A stretch of DNA of 64,000 nucleotides from JBGTFE01 sp036403235. Lineage in GTDB: Bacteria > Acidobacteriota > Blastocatellia > Pyrinomonadales > Pyrinomonadaceae. Location of the stretch: NCBI GenBank assembly GCA_036403235.1, contig DASWRI010000071.1, positions 1 to 64,000 of the forward strand. The letters are read 5' to 3'. Below the pieces are notes generated by a model. That model was not told the origin of the DNA. It saw only the letters and a program-made list of their open reading frames with translations, and searched no databases. Position numbers and translations under genes: made by a program. This document shows, one piece after another, positions 63,598-64,000 of the stretch (position 1 is its first letter; each line of letters opens with the position of its first letter).

Positions 63598-64000
63598 GCA
63601 AAATTTTCGCCGCCGCTTTCGTCGTTTTTTTAATTCTTTTAGCCGTCGGCGATTCAGTTCGCGCGCAAAATTACACAACGTCCGACGGTTTTTCGTTCGA
63701 GGTCAGTTTTTCCGCCGACAAAACGGAAATAATGGTCGGCGAGCCGGTGTATCTGTCGATGGGAGTAAAAAATCTTTCAAACGTTGATTTTTGCATCGTC
63801 GACGGCGGCGATTATCGAAACAATCTCGGTCGTCCCCAAAGTTTTTCGATTGAAGCCGTCCACGACGACAATTTAAAAGTTCCTGTACCGGAAATTAAAT
63901 TTTGGATGGGCGGTCTAATCAGCTGCCGGAAAGCAGAAAAAAACGGCGGCACGTTTGTTTTTCACCTTTTCCTGCCGCTTTGGGCTCCATTTGAAACGCC
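63594..64000 (+). CDS. Secreted protein of unknown function (partial, runs off the right edge)
   Basis: The first 135 residues are inside the window. A signal peptide (FAAAFVVFLILLAVGDSVRA) is followed by a beta-rich domain beginning 'FSFEVSFSADKTEIMVGEPV' with 'LSMGVKNLSNVDFCIVDGGD', an Ig-like or BsuPI-like pattern. The start ATG overlaps the Nudix stop by four bases. The C-terminus is missing, so no assignment is made. Confidence 0.65.
   Translation, partial: MSKIFAAAFVVFLILLAVGDSVRAQNYTTSDGFSFEVSFSADKTEIMVGEPVYLSMGVKNLSNVDFCIVDGGDYRNNLGRPQSFSIEAVHDDNLKVPVPEIKFWMGGLISCRKAEKNGGTFVFHLFLPLWAPFET

Overview
The window looks like chromosomal DNA of a diderm bacterium, most likely an acidobacterium of the class Blastocatellia (Pyrinomonadaceae-like). 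The evidence is a secreted protein of the acidobacterial VWFA type, two giant secreted proteins built from delta-60 and FG-GAP repeats, a beta-propeller protein with an IPT-like C-terminus, LPS genes (lpxB, lptD), many small secreted or lipid-anchored proteins, and frequent starts with no visible Shine-Dalgarno. This is inference from gene content; no rRNA or tRNA lies in the window.

Layout. 1-2.3 kb: the N-terminus of an HsdR-like protein, a DUF4440-type secreted protein, a TAAC-rich repeat tract between two terminators, and a VWFA protein. 2.6-10.8 kb (all minus): carB, a Tat-exported vanadium-haloperoxidase-like enzyme, murB, and a TPR protein. 10.9-17.2 kb: two tandem paralogues of about 1000 residues with delta-60 and FG-GAP repeats. 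17.6-19.7 kb: a second-type EF-G. 19.8-24.9 kb: an AT-rich accessory block with a 1267-residue NACHT NTPase, a 17-unit array of 21-bp repeats, and a divergent FN3-like protein. 25.4-27.1 kb: a copper-type cupredoxin lipoprotein and a YcxB-like membrane protein. 27.2-31.9 kb: a cyanophycin cluster (isoaspartyl peptidase, cyanophycin synthetase, cyanophycinase). 32.1-39 kb: a small membrane protein, lpxB, a secreted propeller protein, ilvE, and an orphan branched-chain-type binding protein. 39-43.8 kb: a spermidine-synthase-like membrane fusion, then a three-gene operon of two membrane proteins and a tyrosinase-like protein. 44.2-45.8 kb: an AT-rich three-gene cassette (49-residue protein, lipoprotein, helical tail-anchored protein). 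45.9-52.4 kb: lptD, a sigma-54 response regulator, a DUF3857/transglutaminase-like protein, and a lipoprotein. 52.5-61.9 kb: an ABC-2 permease and the two subunits of an isobutyryl-CoA-mutase-type enzyme, separated by seven genes that include an HNH nuclease, followed by an AtuA-family protein. 62-64 kb: a secreted protein, a Nudix hydrolase, and a truncated secreted protein.

The clearest pathways are cyanophycin storage and recycling (27.2-31.9 kb), envelope biogenesis (murB, lpxB, lptD), and branched-chain acyl-CoA metabolism (ilvE, the mutase subunits, possibly the AtuA-like gene).

The least explained features are the 21-bp array beside the NACHT gene and a set of ten intergenic inverted repeats. 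In each of these the arms are built from a short reiterated word, and the word mostly differs from locus to locus. One such element supplies the last codons and stop of lpxB, and several lie upstream of divergent genes where a terminator role does not fit.
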